This document shows positions 37,051-45,670 of a DNA stretch of 64,000 nucleotides, piece after piece; positions within the stretch are counted from its first letter, which is position 1; every line of letters begins with the position of its first letter. This DNA is from Paenibacillus cymbidii. GTDB taxonomy: Bacteria; Bacillota; Bacilli; Paenibacillales; NBRC-103111. The DNA lies in the NCBI RefSeq assembly GCF_004764705.1, contig NZ_SHLX01000017.1:124001-188000 (forward strand). Direction: 5' to 3'. Below the pieces are notes generated by a model, which saw only the letters and a list, made by a program, of their open reading frames with translations, was not told the origin of the DNA and did no database searches. The translations under genes were made by a program, and so were the position numbers.

Positions 37051-37851
37051 ATGGAATCCATATCGAAGTATTTGAAGAAAAGCGTCATTAAGCGCAAGCT
37101 GCTCGCCAATCAACTGGCCGGCTGCCTGAAACTGAACGTCTCCAACCAGGCCGCGTTCGAAATCGCCGCCATGTCGGGAACCGACGCCATCTGGTTGTGC
37201 CGGGAGCACGTGCCGGGCGACTGGGATATCGTCGAACGCTCGAGCGTTGTCGCCAAGCTGTACGACTGCGATCTGATCGTGCGGGTGGAGAAAGGCAGCT
37301 ACAGCGACCTGATCAAGCCGCTTGAGCTGGACGCTACCGGCATCATGGTGCCGCATGTGCGCTCGGGCGAGGAGGCGGCGAACATCGTGCGCAACACGCG
37401 TTTCTACCCGCTGGGCATGCGGGCGTGGGACGGCGGCAATGCGGACGGCAAGTTTTGCGCGATCGGGTCGGACGAATACATGCGCTACTCGAACAGCGAA
37501 AAGCTGGTCATCGTGCAGATCGAAAATCCGGAAGGCGTGGATGCGATCGAGGACATCTGCTCCGTCGACGGGATCGACATGATCTTCTTCGGTCCGGGCG
37601 ACTTGTCGCAGGCGTACGGCATTCCGGGGCAAATCAACCACCCGGAGGTGGCGGCGGCCCGCAAAAAAGTGGCGGATTGCGCGAAGAAGCACGGGCGGTT
37701 CCTCGGCACGATTACGACGCCGGACATCATTCGCGACGTCGTCGCCGAAGGCTACCGGTTCCTTAATATCGGCGCCGACGTGCATGCGCTGCGCGAAACG
37801 TACGGCCGTGCGGTGCGCGATTTGGCATCGCTCGGCGTGCCGACGGCGTGA
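37051..37851 (+). CDS. HpcH/HpaI-family aldolase
   Basis: A 266-residue class II (metal-dependent) aldolase, likely cytoplasmic, cleaving a 2-keto-3-deoxy acid to pyruvate plus an aldehyde. Family positions are visible: a His in LCREHVPGDW, the Arg in LIVRVEKG, the metal Glu in VQIENPEGVDAIEDI and the metal Asp in FFGPGDLSQAYG. The start is uncertain: ATG 37051 fits the family length, ATG 37015 has GGGAGGA 14 bases upstream. It is the last gene of the operon and is followed by a hairpin. No sialate lyase of the NanA type is present. Confidence 0.85.
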   Translation: MESISKYLKKSVIKRKLLANQLAGCLKLNVSNQAAFEIAAMSGTDAIWLCREHVPGDWDIVERSSVVAKLYDCDLIVRVEKGSYSDLIKPLELDATGIMVPHVRSGEEAANIVRNTRFYPLGMRAWDGGNADGKFCAIGSDEYMRYSNSEKLVIVQIENPEGVDAIEDICSVDGIDMIFFGPGDLSQAYGIPGQINHPEVAAARKKVADCAKKHGRFLGTITTPDIIRDVVAEGYRFLNIGADVHALRETYGRAVRDLASLGVPTA

Positions 37852-37903
37852 GAGTGGGCGGGAGTGCGTGGAAACACGCGGATGCGAGTGTGTGTGCGTG
37901 AAC

Positions 37904-37926
37904 GGAGAGCCCCTTTGGGGGCTCTC
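37904..37926 (+). terminator. Intrinsic terminator-like hairpin after the aldolase gene
   Basis: GAGAGCCCC and GGGGCTCTC (9-bp arms) enclose TTTG, ~55 bp after the aldolase stop. The downstream T tract is weak (TTCC). Confidence 0.65.
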
Positions 37927-37961
37927 TTCCGCATGATTGTGCCACGGGGCTGACCGGTGGA

Positions 37962-38157
37962 GAAATAAGCCATGTTTAATTGGCTATTTCGGCAAAAATG
38001 GCCGACTTCAATAAAATAGCCAGTGTTTTCGCTGGTTATTTGGAGTGAAAGTCCGATTTTGGGGTTTCAGGGTTGAGATAGCCAGTGTTTTCGCTGGCTA
38101 TTTTCGCCGAAGCAAGTAAAATAGAGCGAATAAGCCATTTTTCATGGGCTATTTTGC
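37962..38157. repeat. Four-hairpin dispersed cassette, copy D (inverted)
   Basis: Hairpins at 37962-37990 (outer), 38013-38041 (inner), 38077-38104 (inner) and 38126-38157 (outer). Read on the minus strand, the middle spacer gives CCCCAAAATCGG and the spacer next to the 37962 hairpin gives GTCGGCCATTTTTGCC, matching copies A and C on the plus strand. This copy is therefore inverted. It lies between two plus-strand genes. Confidence 0.9.
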
Positions 38158-38238
38158 TTCCGCGCGTCTGATATAAAATGGAATATAATGTAAAATTTCG
38201 AGTCATACCAGAGAACCAATCGACTGGAGGGAACGGAT

Positions 38239-39738
38239 GTGGGCCGACACATCGTGCTGAATGAAGACAACAGCCATTATTTTTTCACCCGTTGCGATCG
38301 GCGTTTGACGGAGACGGAGGTGGATGCCTTCGTCGATCAATACGCAGGTACGCAAGTCGGCGAACTGTTGTTCTGCGTCAATGCCATGCGAACCAGTTAC
38401 GCCAGCGGCGTATGGGAGCCGATCTGGCAAGGCTTCGATCCGCAGCGGGGTGAGGAGCAGCCGCTGTTTGCTTCGGCCGGCCCGGGCGAAAAACGCGCGG
38501 GGCTGAACTGGATGCGCACCGCCCTTCAACTGCACCGCGACGGCATCGACCCTTACGAGCGGTGGATTCGCCGCAGCCGGGAGGCGGGCATCTCCCCGTG
38601 GATTTCGGTGCGGATGAACGACGTGCACAATGTCGACGACGAAGCGCATTACTTGCACAATCAGCTTTGGCGGGAGCGTCCCGATTTGCGTCGGCAGCAG
38701 GACCGGTTCGAGGCGTGGACGGATCGCGCGTTCGACTATGGCAAACAGGAAGTGCGCGACTATCACTTCGCACTAATCAGGGAGCTGGCGGAGCGGTACG
38801 ACTTCGACGGCATCGAGCTGGATTGGATGCGCTTCGGCTTTCATTTCCGCCCCGGCTTCGAGCGCGAGGGGGCGCCGCTGCTGACCGCGTTTACCGCATC
38901 CGTTCGCCGGCTGCTGGACGAATGGGAGCAGCGGCGGGGCCATCGCATCAAGCTGTCCGCACGCGTCCCGTCCCGCCCCGACGCGGCGTTCGACCTTGGG
39001 CTCGACGCGTGCGAATGGGCGGCGCAAAGGCTGGTCGATCAGCTGGTTGTGACTCCGTTCTGGGAAACCGCGGAGACGGACATGCCGATCGAAGCATGGA
39101 AGCAGCTGCTGCGCGGGACGCCGGTCACGCTGGCGGCCGGGCTGGAGCTGCTGATCCGCGCCTATCCGCAGTCGCCGTTGCGGCAAAAGAACACGATCGA
39201 AACCGTGCGGGGGATGGCGATGTCGTACTTGCATCGCGGCGCGGACCGGATTTATCTGTTCAACTACATGGACGCGATGACGGCTATCGACGATTTGTCG
39301 CAGTATCCGCGCCTGCTGCAGGAAGTCGGCGACGTCGCGACGATGCGCGGCGGGCCGCGGCGCCATGTCGTCGCCTACGCCGATACGTGGGCGCCCGGCA
39401 CGCCAAAGGCCCATTTGCTGCCGCGCGTATGTCCGGCCGAACGCCATACCGGCCTGCGGATCCACATCGGCGAGAAACCGGCCGGCGGGCAGCGCGCCTA
39501 TATATGTTTCGCCTGGCGGGAGCAGGAAGCGGACACTGCCTTCGGCGGCGAAGTGCTCGTCAACGGGCGGCTTTGCAAGCGGGCGGAGTCGTTCCTTCCG
39601 GAGAAGCCGCTGCCGGAGGAGCCGCTGCACGCGTTCGAGGTGCCGGAGGAAGCGCTGAAGGATGGTTTTCAATACGTGGAAATCAAGCCCGCGGGCCGCG
39701 AGCTGACGCTCACCTGGGCGGAAATCGCCGTGCTGTAG
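38239..39738 (+). CDS. Putative TIM-barrel glycoside hydrolase
   Basis: A 499-residue cytoplasmic protein (no signal peptide). The first ~370 residues look like a TIM barrel with YDFDGIELDWMRFGFHF, where the acids after the fourth strand are the likely catalytic site, and HRIKLSARVPSRPDAA. The C-terminal ~120 residues form a small beta-domain. It resembles uncharacterised GHL10-type hydrolases. The start is the GTG at 38239, seven bases after TGGAGGG; an overlapping ATG at 38237 is in a dead frame. It is a single gene between hairpin copies D and E, convergent with the GH172 locus. Confidence 0.7.
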   Translation: MGRHIVLNEDNSHYFFTRCDRRLTETEVDAFVDQYAGTQVGELLFCVNAMRTSYASGVWEPIWQGFDPQRGEEQPLFASAGPGEKRAGLNWMRTALQLHRDGIDPYERWIRRSREAGISPWISVRMNDVHNVDDEAHYLHNQLWRERPDLRRQQDRFEAWTDRAFDYGKQEVRDYHFALIRELAERYDFDGIELDWMRFGFHFRPGFEREGAPLLTAFTASVRRLLDEWEQRRGHRIKLSARVPSRPDAAFDLGLDACEWAAQRLVDQLVVTPFWETAETDMPIEAWKQLLRGTPVTLAAGLELLIRAYPQSPLRQKNTIETVRGMAMSYLHRGADRIYLFNYMDAMTAIDDLSQYPRLLQEVGDVATMRGGPRRHVVAYADTWAPGTPKAHLLPRVCPAERHTGLRIHIGEKPAGGQRAYICFAWREQEADTAFGGEVLVNGRLCKRAESFLPEKPLPEEPLHAFEVPEEALKDGFQYVEIKPAGRELTLTWAEIAVL

Positions 39739-39792
39739 ACGGCGGAGGCGCTCCTTTGTCTGCCGCCGGCTCGAGCCGAAGGAGGGGGCGGC

Positions 39793-39822
39793 GAAATAGG
39801 CCATTTTTCATGGCCTATTTTC
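39793..39822. repeat. Solo outer-type hairpin, copy E
   Basis: GAAATAGGCCAT and ATGGCCTATTTTC enclose TTTTC; the arms are nearly perfect and preceded by GGCGGC, giving the family GGCGAAATA junction. It lies between convergent genes and could serve as a bidirectional terminator. Confidence 0.88.
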
Positions 39823-39867
39823 GTTCCGACACGAATGTTGCTTCGTGTCTGAGCATGACGCCGCTCC

Positions 39868-40950
39868 TTACGGCTCCGACAGCGGCCTGCGGTCGAGGCC
39901 GTCGAGGTTTTCGAAGCCGCCGTGCGAGAACGGGACGCGGTCCTCGAAACGGCCTACGTCCGGCAGCGGCTGGCTGCGCCCGATCTGGTACCAATACGCG
40001 CTGCTCGACCAGTCGCCGCGCATGTCGTTCGCATGGCCGTGCTCGATGCTGAACGTGAGCGCGCGCTCGAAGTAAACCGGGTCCTCGATGTGGAAGCGGT
40101 ATTGGGAATGTTTGCCCGTATAGTCGCCATTGCCCTTGAACGAATAGCCGTAATACGGCGTGCAATGGGTCCGTTTCAGATGGTTGTAATTCCAGGCGCC
40201 GCAAAAATAGTCTTCGGTGCCCGTACCGTGCAGCCGGGGCGGCCACGGCTCGTCGTCGATGAAAATCATGTCGTCGCCTTCGCCCCACCATTTGGGCCTG
40301 TTCGTATCGAGATGCAGCACGCAGCCGACATAATGGCCTTTGCCGCGGGCGTCTAGCACGACATAGTTGTGTTCGCCCGTCTTGTTCAGGCGCTGCACGA
40401 CGCCGCCGGCGTTCGGTCCCGTCTCCGCGTCCTTGGCCACGACAAGCTCCCGCCGCCAGCAGGCGTGGAACCGGCCAAGATCGTCGGCGATCCGCGTCGT
40501 CTCCTGGTAGTCGATGTAGAAGTAGATGAACGAATCGCGCTCCGCTTCATTCGTAAGCGTGATCGTGGCGCCGTCCGCATACGGCATCGAAAACCAGCTG
40601 TTCATGCCCAGATGCGACGCCTGCAGCGGCAGCGACTCCCAGTAGTTGGCCCGCCCATGGCCCAGGCCAAAAAAATCGCCGAGCGGGCAAAGCACCGAAG
40701 GCGTCGTTTCGCCGTCCCAGTACATGCGCAGCACCAGCCCGCGCAAGTTGTGCTGTTCTTCTGTCGTCGTCATCCAGATATGTTTGACGATACCCGCCCC
40801 TTGCATCTCGCCGAGCACGACTGTTTCGCCGGCCCGAACCGGCCAATAATCGCGGTTGCCGCCGGTCCGGTCGTAAGAAGACAGGCGCCGGCTGGCGACG
40901 CCTGTGCCGAGCTGCGCCAATCGGTCCAGCGCCGTCATTCCGCTATGCAT
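39868..40950 (-). CDS. GH172 (DUF2961) family glycoside hydrolase, second copy
   Basis: A 360-residue protein, no signal peptide, so probably cytoplasmic. DUF2961 is now glycoside hydrolase family 172, whose studied members act on alpha-D-fructofuranosides and D-arabinofuranosides. Family blocks seen: LRMYWDGETTPSVLCPLGDFFGLGHG, WWGEGDDMIFIDDEPWPPRLHGTGTEDYFCGAWNY (two parts) and SSAYWYQIG. GAGGGGGA precedes the ATG. It is the last gene of the minus-strand locus and a diverged paralogue of the gene just upstream, implying two linkages or chain positions. Confidence 0.88.
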   Translation of the reverse strand: MHSGMTALDRLAQLGTGVASRRLSSYDRTGGNRDYWPVRAGETVVLGEMQGAGIVKHIWMTTTEEQHNLRGLVLRMYWDGETTPSVLCPLGDFFGLGHGRANYWESLPLQASHLGMNSWFSMPYADGATITLTNEAERDSFIYFYIDYQETTRIADDLGRFHACWRRELVVAKDAETGPNAGGVVQRLNKTGEHNYVVLDARGKGHYVGCVLHLDTNRPKWWGEGDDMIFIDDEPWPPRLHGTGTEDYFCGAWNYNHLKRTHCTPYYGYSFKGNGDYTGKHSQYRFHIEDPVYFERALTFSIEHGHANDMRGDWSSSAYWYQIGRSQPLPDVGRFEDRVPFSHGGFENLDGLDRRPLSEP

Positions 40951-41007
40951 CGTGGATCCCCCTCTTTCATGCGCTATTGTGCAGTTCGCATCGCTTTCCC
41001 CGCCATC

Positions 41008-42120
41008 TCATAGCGGCGCTTCGTCCGCTGTGCCCGATGTCTCCGCAGCAGCCGCCCCCGCGAACAAATCGGCCGACCGCTCGCTTTTGCCGGGAAGCGG
41101 CTCCCGCGACTGCGCTAGCGGATACTGGTACCAGTAGGAAGTAGCGCACAGATCGTCGGAACGCAAGTAGAAGCCGTCCTCCGGATCGCGCCGGGGGTGG
41201 AGCTTCGGCTGGAATATGAGCCGGTCCCCGTATTGCGCCGCAAGCTCCTGCTTCATTCCGCAGCCCATCTGCTGCACAGTAACGGTCAACCGTTGCTGAA
41301 AAAAGATCGGATCCGCGTCGTGGAACCGGTACAGGGAGGCGAAGCCTCCCCGAACCAGCGGCGCTCCTTGCGTTGGCGTGCAAATTTCGCCGAGCCCCCA
41401 GGCGGAGCCGACATAATCCTCCATGCCGGTGCCGCACAAGGTCGGATAATCGCCGTCATCGTCCAGATACAGCTTGACTTCGCCTTCGCCCCACCAGCCG
41501 GGGGTGAGCGGGCGGACGCCGATCACGCAGCCGAGGAAAACGCCGCGCGCCCCGCGCACGTCGGCGATCGTAAAGTCGCGGCCCAGCGGGCACGGATTGT
41601 CCCGCCGGAACGACGCGTGGAACCGGCCGTGCTCCTCCGTAACCTCGTCGCCAAGCGTAAAGTCGATCTGGTAAAAAAACCAGTCGATATCCGTATCCGA
41701 TTCGTTCGTCACGGTGATGCGCGCCGACGCCGCAAAGGGCATCGGGATGAAGCAATTCAGCCCGCGGCCTTCCTGCATGCTGACGTACTTGGCGTACATC
41801 GGCACGGACGCCCCGTGGGCGACGCCGAAAAAGTCGCCCAGCGGCGCCTCCACGCTCGGCACCGCGCAGCCGTCCCAGTACATGCGCAGAATGAGGTTGC
41901 GCATATGCTGCGGCTCGCGCGCGTGGGACGTCATCCACATGCGCCGCACGACGCCTGGCCCCTCGGCCGCAAGCAGCGTCTCCGTCGTGCCTGCGCGAAA
42001 ATCCTTGATCGCCGGCGACCCTTTGACGCCGCCTCCGCTCATGCCGCCCCGGCCGGGCAGCGCATCGCGGTTCTCCGCCGTGGCGGAGCGGCTGCGGAGC
42101 GTTTTCATCGTATAGATCAC
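41008..42120 (-). CDS. GH172 (DUF2961) family glycoside hydrolase, first copy
   Basis: A 370-residue paralogue of the adjacent protein, with LILRMYWDGCAVPSVEAPLG, WWGEGEVKLYLDDDGDYPTL and TGMEDYVGSAWGLGE. The start is the GTG at 42120, seven bases after GGAGGAGG; an ATG four codons on is too far from it. No signal peptide, so it acts after import. It lies 27 bp after the binding-lipoprotein gene in the same operon. The two copies differ in loops around the predicted active site, so specificity may differ. Confidence 0.88.
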   Translation of the reverse strand: MIYTMKTLRSRSATAENRDALPGRGGMSGGGVKGSPAIKDFRAGTTETLLAAEGPGVVRRMWMTSHAREPQHMRNLILRMYWDGCAVPSVEAPLGDFFGVAHGASVPMYAKYVSMQEGRGLNCFIPMPFAASARITVTNESDTDIDWFFYQIDFTLGDEVTEEHGRFHASFRRDNPCPLGRDFTIADVRGARGVFLGCVIGVRPLTPGWWGEGEVKLYLDDDGDYPTLCGTGMEDYVGSAWGLGEICTPTQGAPLVRGGFASLYRFHDADPIFFQQRLTVTVQQMGCGMKQELAAQYGDRLIFQPKLHPRRDPEDGFYLRSDDLCATSYWYQYPLAQSREPLPGKSERSADLFAGAAAAETSGTADEAPL

Positions 42121-42147
42121 GGCGCATCCTCCTCCTGTCGAACCGGG

Positions 42148-43686
42148 TTATTTGCCCATCTTCGCCTTGTAGGCGTCGTTCACTTCGGCAATGATTTTCT
42201 GGTATTGCGCGTCGGCCTTCAGCTTCGCCACCATGTCGTCCCAGGCCGACAGCGGCTGTTTGCCCATGATGATCTGGATTTTCAGATCGCTGATTTTTTT
42301 CTTGTAATCGCCCCCGACCTGCAGCTCCGTCGGCGACACAAGCCCGAATTTCGGATCGGAAATCGCATATTTGGCCGCTTCGTCGATAATTTTTTTGTTG
42401 TTCTGATACATGTCGCCCGGAATGCCGGTGGCGTAAGCTTTCAAGTATTTGTCATAATAAGCGTAAATTTGACCGAACGCCTGCTGCGCGACGATATCCT
42501 TGGTCGCTTGCTCCGTCGCTACCTTGAAGCCGTCGACAACGTTGTAATGCACACCTTCGAAGCCGTAATTGCCCAGATCGGAACCTTCCTGGGAAGCGCC
42601 ATAGTCCATGAAGGCGAGCACTTTTTTCAGCTTCGCCTCCGGCACCGATTTGGGAATGACGAACATGCCGTAGGAGCCTGAGCCGGGCAGCGCGACTTTG
42701 GTGCCATCGGGGCTTTTCAAATAAGGCAGTGCCGACAGATCGGCCTTGACCGACTTGTATTGTTTTTCCCCGATCAGCCAGGAGCCCATGTAGTTGCCGC
42801 CGATGGCGCCGGCGCCGCCGCTGCGCACCACGTCCTCCGACTGCGACCCCTGCATCACGGCAAAATCCGGGGGAATCAGCTTCGCGTCGTACACCTTTTT
42901 CAGCCATTCGATCGCCAGCTTCGTGCCCGGCTCCAGCTCGGTGTCGACCAGCTTGCCGTCTTTCAGTTTCCATTGGCCGTTCGAGCCGTTGAACACGTTA
43001 TGCGCCAGCGAAACGAAGCCGGTGCCGGTTTCGGAAATGCCGAACGTATCGTTTTTGCCGTTGCCGTCGGGGTCTTTTTCCGCAAACGCTTTCAGTGTCG
43101 TGAACAATTGGTCCATGTCCTCCGGAACCGGCAAGCCGAGCTTGGCGATCCAGTCCTTGCGGATGAGCAAGCCGCCGTTCATGAGCGGCCGCACGCGCGG
43201 AATGCCGTACGACTTGCCGCCCATCTTCAGACCGTCCCACACTTGCGCCGGGATGGCGTTCAGGTTTTTGTAATCTTTGATGTAGGGGGTCAAATCCCAG
43301 ATAGCGCCGTCCTTGATCAGCTGCTGGATGTTGGAGGCAAACGGGTCGATGACCAGCGTCAAGTCGGGAATGTCGCCGGAAGCGAGCGTGACATTCAGCT
43401 TGTCGCCGTAGCTGTTGCCCGATACCCAGTTGATTTTGAGCGCGGTGTTGGTCCGTTTCTCGACTTCCTTCACCACCACGTTGTCGGCGCCCGGAGGCTC
43501 TGTCGTATTGAACGTCACCAGAATCGAAATCGCGGTCGGCGCTTCCTTGCCCGGTGTGCTGTTGCCCGGCTGACCGCTTGCCCCGCCGCTCGAGCCGCTG
43601 CCCGAATCCTTTCCGCCGCCGCAGGCGGCCAGCACCGTCGCCGTCGCCAGCAGCAGCGCCGCAGATCCCAAGTACCCTCGCTTCAT
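42148..43686 (-). CDS. Extracellular sugar-binding lipoprotein
   Basis: A 512-residue solute-binding lipoprotein with lipobox VLAAC and a Gly/Ser-rich tether. GGGAGG lies nine bases before the ATG. The NGKNDTFGI motif near residue 205 and the C-terminal ILMGKQPLSAWDDMVAKLKA are typical of LplA-type proteins. It supplies the permeases encoded upstream, and the two GH172 genes follow it, so the ligand is likely a furanose-containing oligosaccharide. Confidence 0.93.
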   Translation of the reverse strand: MKRGYLGSAALLLATATVLAACGGGKDSGSGSSGGASGQPGNSTPGKEAPTAISILVTFNTTEPPGADNVVVKEVEKRTNTALKINWVSGNSYGDKLNVTLASGDIPDLTLVIDPFASNIQQLIKDGAIWDLTPYIKDYKNLNAIPAQVWDGLKMGGKSYGIPRVRPLMNGGLLIRKDWIAKLGLPVPEDMDQLFTTLKAFAEKDPDGNGKNDTFGISETGTGFVSLAHNVFNGSNGQWKLKDGKLVDTELEPGTKLAIEWLKKVYDAKLIPPDFAVMQGSQSEDVVRSGGAGAIGGNYMGSWLIGEKQYKSVKADLSALPYLKSPDGTKVALPGSGSYGMFVIPKSVPEAKLKKVLAFMDYGASQEGSDLGNYGFEGVHYNVVDGFKVATEQATKDIVAQQAFGQIYAYYDKYLKAYATGIPGDMYQNNKKIIDEAAKYAISDPKFGLVSPTELQVGGDYKKKISDLKIQIIMGKQPLSAWDDMVAKLKADAQYQKIIAEVNDAYKAKMGK

Positions 43687-43746
43687 TTGTAAAACCTCCC
43701 TTTCGATTGGTCATGCATGGTCGTACATGGTCGTGCGTTTATCTGC

Positions 43747-44628
43747 TCATCCCTTGACAGAGCCCACCATGGCGCCTTTGGCAAAATGCTTCTGCAGGAA
43801 TGGGTAGACCAGCAATACGGGAACCGTGGCGCATACGACCGCCGCCATCTTGATCGCTTCCAGCGGAATCGTTTCGCCGCCGACGAGCATCGCCGCCGCC
43901 ACGTCCCCGCCACCAAGCGCGGATTGCTCCACGAACAGGTTGCGCAGCACGAGCTGCAGCGGCCACTTTTCAAAATCGTTGATATACAGAATCGCGGAAA
44001 AGAACGTGTTCCAGTAGCCTACCGCGAAGAACAGGCCGAACGCCGCCATGGCCGGCAGCGACAACGGCAGGACGATGCTGAACCAGGCGCGGACTTCGTT
44101 GCAGCCGTCCATGACCGCCGCTTCCTCGAGCGAATCCGGCAAGCTTTCGAAGAAGCCGTTCATCAGCAGCACGAACCAGCCGCTGGTGAGCACCGGCAGG
44201 ATGAGCGACCAGACGCTGTTGATCAGGCCGAGCTCGCGCACGACCAGATACGGCGGAATGATGCCGGGGCTGAGCAGGATCGTCAGCAAAATCGCCAGCA
44301 TGAGCGGCTTGCGTCCGGGCGTGCGCTTGCGCGACAGGCCGTAGGAGAGCGACGAGGTCACCAGCAGGCTGAGCAGCGTGCCGACGACAGCGAGAAAGGC
44401 GCTGATGCCCATCGAGCGCAGGAACGTGCGCACCGCAAACAAGTAGCGGTAGGAGTCGAGCGACCATTCGCTCGGGAACAGGGACAACTGCGTGGTCGTA
44501 AACGCCGACGGCGCCGTAAACGACATGATGACGACGTAGTAGAACGGGAACAGCGCCGCCAACCCGACGACGGTGAGCGCGCCGACGACGGCTCCGTAGG
44601 CCCAGACGTTTCGATGCTGCGCAAGCAT
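43747..44628 (-). CDS. ABC transporter permease, YtcP/LplC type
   Basis: A 293-residue permease with six predicted helices; EAA loop EEAAVMDGCNEVRAWFSIVLPLSLP; C-terminus YPFLQKHFAKGAMVGSVKG. The ATG at 44628 has GAGAGGGG 11 bases upstream; an ATG at 44649 abuts the previous stop but has no ribosome site. It pairs with the LplB-type permease at 44650. Confidence 0.92.
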   Translation of the reverse strand: MLAQHRNVWAYGAVVGALTVVGLAALFPFYYVVIMSFTAPSAFTTTQLSLFPSEWSLDSYRYLFAVRTFLRSMGISAFLAVVGTLLSLLVTSSLSYGLSRKRTPGRKPLMLAILLTILLSPGIIPPYLVVRELGLINSVWSLILPVLTSGWFVLLMNGFFESLPDSLEEAAVMDGCNEVRAWFSIVLPLSLPAMAAFGLFFAVGYWNTFFSAILYINDFEKWPLQLVLRNLFVEQSALGGGDVAAAMLVGGETIPLEAIKMAAVVCATVPVLLVYPFLQKHFAKGAMVGSVKG

Positions 44629-44649
44629 GATGACTGTCGCCCCTCTCAT

Positions 44650-45567
44650 TTAATAAATGCCGCCGTCGCCGAAGCGTTTGGCCAGCCGGTTCGCAGATAG
44701 CGCCATGACGAAGCCGATCAGCGATTTGAACAGCCCGACGGCGGTGCTGTAGCTGAATTCTCCTTGCTGGATGCCGGCGCGGTACACGTAAGTATCGATA
44801 ATGTCCGCCACTTGCGAGACGGCGCCGTTCATCATCAGGAACACCTGCTCGAAGCCGGCGTCCATAATGTTGCCCATGCGCAGAATCAGCAGGATGACGA
44901 CAACGTTGCGGATCGCCGGCAGCGTGATGTGCCACATCTGGCGAAACCGGTTCGCGCCGTCCATCACCGCCGCTTCGTACTGCTGCGTGTCGACGCCGGC
45001 GATCGCCGCAAGGAAAATGACCGTGCCCCAGCCGGCTTCCTTCCAGATGCTCTGCAGCGTCAGGAGCGGCCAGAACAGGCGGGAGTCGGTCATGAAGCCG
45101 ACGGTTTCCCCGCCGAAGTGGGCGATGAGCTGGTTGACCAAGCCGTTCTGCTGCGACAGGAACAAGTACGTCATCCCGAAAATGATGACCCAGGACAGAA
45201 AGTGCGGCAAATAGACGATCGATTGCAGCACCCGTTTGTAAAGCTCCGACCGCAGCTCATTGAGCAGCAGCGAAAGGATGATCGGCAGCGGGAAGAAAAA
45301 CACAAGGTTGAACAGGTTGATCGCCACCGTGTTGCGCAGCAGCAGGTAGAAGTCGGGATGGGAGAAGAAGCGGGCAAAATGCTTGAACCCCACCCAGTCG
45401 CTGTGCCAGAAGCCGCGGTAAGGGGAGTAGTCCTGGAACGAGATGAGCACTCCCCACAGCGGCGCGTACTTGAAGACGAGAAAATAGACGAGTCCGGGCA
45501 GCATCAGCAGGAACAAGTACCGGTGCTTCCAGGCGCCGCTGCGGGACAGACCGAGCCTGCGGATCAC
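44650..45567 (-). CDS. ABC transporter permease, LplB type
   Basis: A 305-residue permease with six predicted helices. WKHRYLFLLMLPGLVYFLVF is the first helix and YEAAVMDGANRFRQMWHITLP the EAA loop; it ends AKRFGDGGIY, as LplB does. The GTG at 45567 is ten bases after AAAGGGG. It is the first gene after a 98-bp gap that holds a candidate ROK operator, so it may start a separate transcript covering importer and GH172 genes. Confidence 0.92.
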   Translation of the reverse strand: MIRRLGLSRSGAWKHRYLFLLMLPGLVYFLVFKYAPLWGVLISFQDYSPYRGFWHSDWVGFKHFARFFSHPDFYLLLRNTVAINLFNLVFFFPLPIILSLLLNELRSELYKRVLQSIVYLPHFLSWVIIFGMTYLFLSQQNGLVNQLIAHFGGETVGFMTDSRLFWPLLTLQSIWKEAGWGTVIFLAAIAGVDTQQYEAAVMDGANRFRQMWHITLPAIRNVVVILLILRMGNIMDAGFEQVFLMMNGAVSQVADIIDTYVYRAGIQQGEFSYSTAVGLFKSLIGFVMALSANRLAKRFGDGGIY

Positions 45568-45648
45568 GAAAGACGCACCCCTTTCATGGCAGTTTGGTTG
45601 GCAAGTCGAGCATGGTCCGGAAAATAAGGCGGGCTAACGTCGAGATTG

Positions 45649-45670
45649 TTACTTAGCATTACTAACTAAA
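45649..45670 (-). promoter_or_regulatory. Candidate ROK operator upstream of the importer genes
   Basis: On the minus strand TTTAGTTAGTAATGCTAAGTAA resembles the site at 49157-49183 (shared TTTAGTTAG and a TTACTTAG/CTAAGTAA half) and the TTAGTT...AACTAA pattern of XylR-type ROK operators. It overlaps the last codons of the ROK kinase gene. Confidence 0.55.
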
